A stretch of 53,820 nt of DNA from Roseomonas aerilata DSM 19363 (GTDB taxonomy: Bacteria; Pseudomonadota; Alphaproteobacteria; Acetobacterales; Acetobacteraceae): contig NZ_JONP01000028.1 of the NCBI RefSeq assembly GCF_000711725.1, forward strand, positions 1 to 53,820, written 5' to 3'. Position numbers and translations under genes: made by a program. Shown in pieces: positions 50,983 through 53,820 of this stretch; within the stretch, counting starts at the first letter, position 1; every line of letters begins with the position of its first letter. A model generated the notes under the pieces. That model did not search any database, had not been told where the DNA came from, and saw only the letters and a program-made list of their open reading frames with translations.

Positions 50983-53385
50983 TCAGAGGCTCGTCGAGGA
51001 GGCCTCACGGGCCTCGAGGAGCACCGCTACGCGGTCAGCAAGAATCTTGGCGTCGACCGGCTTACGAAGGAGCGAGAAGGTACCGCTGAGCGCCCCACCA
51101 AGTGCCAGCTCCGCTGCGTCTGTCGCGTAGCCAGTGAGCAAGATGGCCGGCAGATCAGGTCGCAGCCGCTGCGCATTCTGGATCAGCGCCAGACCGTCCA
51201 TCCCCGGCATGGACAGGTCGGAGATGAGGAGGTCCACCTCCTCGGCGCCGGCCAGGAGGTCCAGCGCCTCGGCCGCTTCCGCCACGACACGGACGACGAA
51301 CCCTGCTGCTCTCAGCCCCTCTGCCGTGATCTCCCGCACGATTGCCTCATCATCCACGAGCAGGAGGCGCCCGCGCCTGCCCTCGGCAGGGGCCGGCTGA
51401 CTCAAGGCGGGCAGCCCCGCCGCAGACGTCTCCTCCTCGGAGATGGGCAACCACAGCGAAACTGTCGTGCCCCGACCCAATTCGCTCTCCAGAGCGAAGG
51501 CACCGCCCGACTGCTCCGCGAAGCCGCGGGCCATGGCGAGGCCGAGCCCCGTGCCCTTGCCGCGTGGCTTTGTTGTGAAGAAGGGTTCCGACGCCCGCGC
51601 CAGCACCTCGGGCGACATGCCCGCGCCGGCATCGTGGACCGAGAGCCGGATGTAGGCGCCCGGCGCAACCTGCGCTGGAGCGTTGCCGTCCTCCCCAGAT
51701 ACCAGTGCCGCGACGGCGGAGAAGGTGATCGTTCCCTGGCCGCCCATCGCGTCCCGCGCATTGGCGGCCAGGTTCACAAGTACCGTCTCCAGCTGCCCCT
51801 TGTCAGCGAGCAAGGGCGGCAGGCGGACCTCGACGTCCACTTCGACCCTGATCCCGCCCCCGAGGGTATGAGTGAGCACCTCCTGCATCCCGCGGAGCAG
51901 GTCATCTGCATCGAGCGGTTCAGCGCGGAGGTCGGCCCGACGGGAGAAGGCAAGCAGTCGTCGAGTAACTGCGGCGCCCCGCCCCGCCGCCTCCCGCACC
52001 ATGGCCGCGATACGACGAACGCGGGCCGAGTTGTCGCCCGCATCCTCGATGAGCTTCGCGCCGCCGCCGACGGCCTGAAGGACGTTGTTGAAGTCATGCG
52101 CGATGCCGCCGGCAAGTTGGCCAAGCGCTTCCATGCGCTGCCCATGGGCGAGTTGAGCCTGGACCTTCTGCCGCGCCACCACCTCTTGCCGCACGCGCGT
52201 CTCAAGCTCCTCGTTCAACCGGCGAAGAGCTGCGTCGCCGGCCCGCACAGCAGCCTCGGCCTCGGCGAAGCCCCGCCGCAAGATCTCCAACTCCTCGACG
52301 CGCGCAGGAGGAAGGTCGGCAGCGGCGGCCGTCGCGCTGCCTGCCGCCAGGGCATGGGCGTGGCGGCTCAGCTGTTGGACAGGAAGGAGGATGCGGCGAG
52401 CGGTGAGTACGGCCGCCAGCCCCCCGAGGAGGAGGGCGGCGCCGCTGCCAACCAAGAGTGCCAGGAGCGGCTTGCGCCAGGCCACGTCGTACAGGGCGGC
52501 AGGCTCGCCGACGAAGACAGTCCATCCCTTCGCGGCAGGAACAGTCGCGAAGCCGAAGACGCGTTCCACACCGTCAAGGGAGACGGCGCGGTAAGAGGAA
52601 CTGTCCCGTCCCACAAAGTAGTGGCGATTCTGGGCCGGCAAGGGCTGCCCGACGAAGCGGTCGATCTCAGCCTGGGTGCTCGCGACAAGGACGGTTCGGG
52701 CATCGGCGGCCGAGGCTATGGCGCCCTCGGACAGGGCCTGCCGCGCGAGCAGGCCGCGCACCCGCTCGGCACCGATAGCTGCGACCGCGACGCCCGTGAC
52801 CTGACCCTCTTCGTCCTTCAGGGGAAGGGCGACCGATACCACAGGCTTCTCGGAGAGGGAGCCGATGACCAAGTCGCCAACCGCGGCTTCGCCGGAAGCG
52901 AAGGCCCTCTCGACCGCTGCCGACGATGCGGCACGAGCCATGGGAACACCGAGGGGCCGCAAGGAGCTGAACACTTGCTCCCCATCGGGGGCGAGGATGG
53001 CGATTGTCGCCCCGTACTGCTGAGCAATTCGAACCGCCTGGGCGTGCAAGGCAGGAAGGTCGCACGGTCGCAGTGGGTCATCGCCGAGGGCGGGTGACGT
53101 CGCGAAGGCGGAGAGGGCCCCCTCGATGCCCCCGAACTCACGGTCGACCGCGAGGGCGAGGGCCTGCGCGGTGGTCCGCAGGCGCGCTTCGGCGACCTGC
53201 TGACGGCTCTCCGCCACGCTCCACACGGCGGTCCCGCCGGCGAGAACGGCCGGCACAAGGGCGACGGCCACAAGGCCGATGAGCAGGTTGGACAGCTTCG
53301 GGGCACGAAGTGGGCGAACAGACCCGTCTATGATAGTCCAGCCCATCTTTCCCTTCAGCACGGCGGGGAGCCTTTCCACTGTCAT
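50983..53385 (-). CDS. Hybrid sensor histidine kinase (Cache-HAMP-HisKA-HATPase-REC)
   Basis: An 800-residue membrane sensor kinase. Helices at about 31-55 and 304-328 flank a periplasmic dCache-like sensor (residues 56-303). A HAMP-like segment follows (RRILLPVQQLSRHAHALAAG), then a coiled coil (365-415). HisKA has His430 in GGIAHDFNNVLQAVGG, the AHDFNN type. The ATPase domain has an N-box (VLVNLAANARDAM), HDAGAGMSPE and GKGTGLGLAMARGFAEQSGG. The receiver has Asp723 in LLISDLSMPGMDG and the Lys of LLRKPVD. No output domain is fused. Small organic acids are common Cache ligands, so a link to the carboxylate genes is possible but unproven. Confidence 0.9.
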   Translation of the reverse strand: MTVERLPAVLKGKMGWTIIDGSVRPLRAPKLSNLLIGLVAVALVPAVLAGGTAVWSVAESRQQVAEARLRTTAQALALAVDREFGGIEGALSAFATSPALGDDPLRPCDLPALHAQAVRIAQQYGATIAILAPDGEQVFSSLRPLGVPMARAASSAAVERAFASGEAAVGDLVIGSLSEKPVVSVALPLKDEEGQVTGVAVAAIGAERVRGLLARQALSEGAIASAADARTVLVASTQAEIDRFVGQPLPAQNRHYFVGRDSSSYRAVSLDGVERVFGFATVPAAKGWTVFVGEPAALYDVAWRKPLLALLVGSGAALLLGGLAAVLTARRILLPVQQLSRHAHALAAGSATAAAADLPPARVEELEILRRGFAEAEAAVRAGDAALRRLNEELETRVRQEVVARQKVQAQLAHGQRMEALGQLAGGIAHDFNNVLQAVGGGAKLIEDAGDNSARVRRIAAMVREAAGRGAAVTRRLLAFSRRADLRAEPLDADDLLRGMQEVLTHTLGGGIRVEVDVEVRLPPLLADKGQLETVLVNLAANARDAMGGQGTITFSAVAALVSGEDGNAPAQVAPGAYIRLSVHDAGAGMSPEVLARASEPFFTTKPRGKGTGLGLAMARGFAEQSGGAFALESELGRGTTVSLWLPISEEETSAAGLPALSQPAPAEGRRGRLLLVDDEAIVREITAEGLRAAGFVVRVVAEAAEALDLLAGAEEVDLLISDLSMPGMDGLALIQNAQRLRPDLPAILLTGYATDAAELALGGALSGTFSLLRKPVDAKILADRVAVLLEAREASSTSL

Positions 53386-53568
53386 TCCGCTTCTGACAGT
53401 TTGTCCTCCTTAATTCCACCCACTGCACCGCCCCGATGGCCCACAAGCCGTTCGTTCGCCTTCGGCCTATTCTGTTAAAGAACTCGGATGACATCGACGA
53501 GGGTACGGCTTCCGCTTGGTCGCCCCGTCGAGCTGTCGAACGGCGCCAACTCCTGCCAAAGTCCAAAC

Positions 53569-53820
53569 GGCGTTGTCAGGTTGGCGAGGCCGGAGGGGCG
53601 TGGCAGCCTACATCGCATGACCTCTCCAAGCCCTTATCGAGGCTTCCGCTACCCAGCCGAGGTTATCCAGCATGCAGTGTGGTTGTATCACTGCTTCAGC
53701 CTCAGCCTGCGTGACGTCGAGCTGATCCTTGCCGCGCGTGGGGTCGTGGTCAGCTACGAAACCATCCGCGAGTGGGGCCTGCGGTTCGGCCGGCTGTTCG
53801 CGAACGAGCTGAAGCGGCGT
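53569..53820 (+). mobile_element. IS6-family element, left part, cut by window end
   Basis: Left terminal repeat at 53569-53589 (begins GGCGTTGTCAGGTTG), identical over 21 bases to the inverse of 451-471. It lies about 180 bp upstream of the kinase start. The element continues beyond the window. Confidence 0.85.
53617..53820 (+). CDS. IS6-family transposase, N-terminal part
   Basis: 68 codons from ATG 53617: MTSPSPYRGFRYPAEVIQHAVWLYHCFSLSLRDVELILAARGVVVSYETIREWGLRFGRLFANELKRR. This is the helix-turn-helix DNA-binding part of an IS6 transposase, running off the window before the first catalytic Asp. It is the same type as the C-terminal piece at 2-415 and very similar to the start of 35933-36643. 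About 29 codons would be needed to join this end to the window start. Confidence 0.85.
   Translation, partial: MTSPSPYRGFRYPAEVIQHAVWLYHCFSLSLRDVELILAARGVVVSYETIREWGLRFGRLFANELKRR

Noticed and set aside
1..53820. CRISPR array, tRNA or rRNA genes
   Set aside because: I saw no regularly spaced repeats and no cloverleaf or rRNA-like sequence on reading both strands. A dedicated search (tRNAscan-SE, Infernal) would settle tRNAs.

Overview
The window is GC-rich DNA with the gene content of an Alphaproteobacterium, most likely an Acetobacteraceae member of the Roseomonas type. The reasons are the many orphan Bug/TctC binding proteins, the pairing of tyrosine recombinases with an ScpA-like gene, and the family mix overall. 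The genus is inferred, not shown. It looks like an accessory region of a plasmid or a chromosomal island: at least ten insertion-sequence copies or fragments, several broken genes, and no ribosomal, tRNA or core housekeeping genes were seen. Both window ends lie inside IS6-family transposase genes in the same orientation.

Layout. 1-0.93 kb: IS6 end and an IS21 istA remnant. 1.2-4.8 kb: a lipoprotein and a four-part hybrid histidine kinase. 5.0-9.5 kb: two divergent tyrosine recombinases around a near-perfect inverted repeat, two small or hypothetical genes, and a frameshifted scpA-like gene. 9.5-11.4 kb: a GNAT acetyltransferase, then IS5 and IS481-type wrecks. 11.4-17.5 kb: two mirror-image modules, each with a Bug receptor and a type I extradiol-dioxygenase-like protein; one adds an FAH-family hydrolase and the other an MDR oxidoreductase. 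17.5-20.1 kb: transposase and recombinase debris around a third Bug gene. 20.1-28.0 kb: a D-2-hydroxyacid dehydrogenase, an IS5 wreck, a cupin, two Bug genes, a GntR regulator, and an amidohydrolase plus Ldh-type dehydrogenase operon. 28.1-28.4 kb: an IS6 remnant.

28.7-35.8 kb holds an unusual compact set: an SDR-type epimerase, two glycosyltransferases of the families annotated TIGR04283 and TIGR04282, a sterol-desaturase-like membrane oxygenase, a VKOR-like membrane protein, a rhodanese, a flavoprotein disulfide reductase, a radical SAM protein with a C-terminal cysteine cluster, and a PhnD-type binding protein. The PhnD gene is cut short beside an IS6 element. This is the best candidate here for an uncharacterised pathway, possibly an arsenosugar-like or related modified glycolipid/thiol-redox system.

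36.8-46.1 kb is a catabolic operon read leftwards, with mostly overlapping start and stop codons: acyl-CoA dehydrogenase, ADP-forming acyl-CoA synthetase, a deletion scar fusing an aldehyde dehydrogenase to a hydroxyacid dehydrogenase, a Bug receptor, an acetolactate-synthase-like ThDP enzyme and a glyoxalase-fold protein. A divergent LysR gene lies beside it, followed by an MmgE/PrpD protein. 46.5-48.8 kb: a seventh Bug gene, an IS6 fragment and an RraA-like protein. 48.9-50.6 kb: IS5 cut by one IS6 copy, which is cut by a second, complete IS6. 51.0-53.4 kb: a second hybrid histidine kinase. 53.6 kb to the end: the start of another IS6 element.

The general picture is of uptake and oxidation of small organic or aromatic acids: Bug receptors, extradiol-type proteins, FAH, amidohydrolase, CoA enzymes and local GntR/LysR control. 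It has been assembled and partly broken by repeated IS insertion and deletion.
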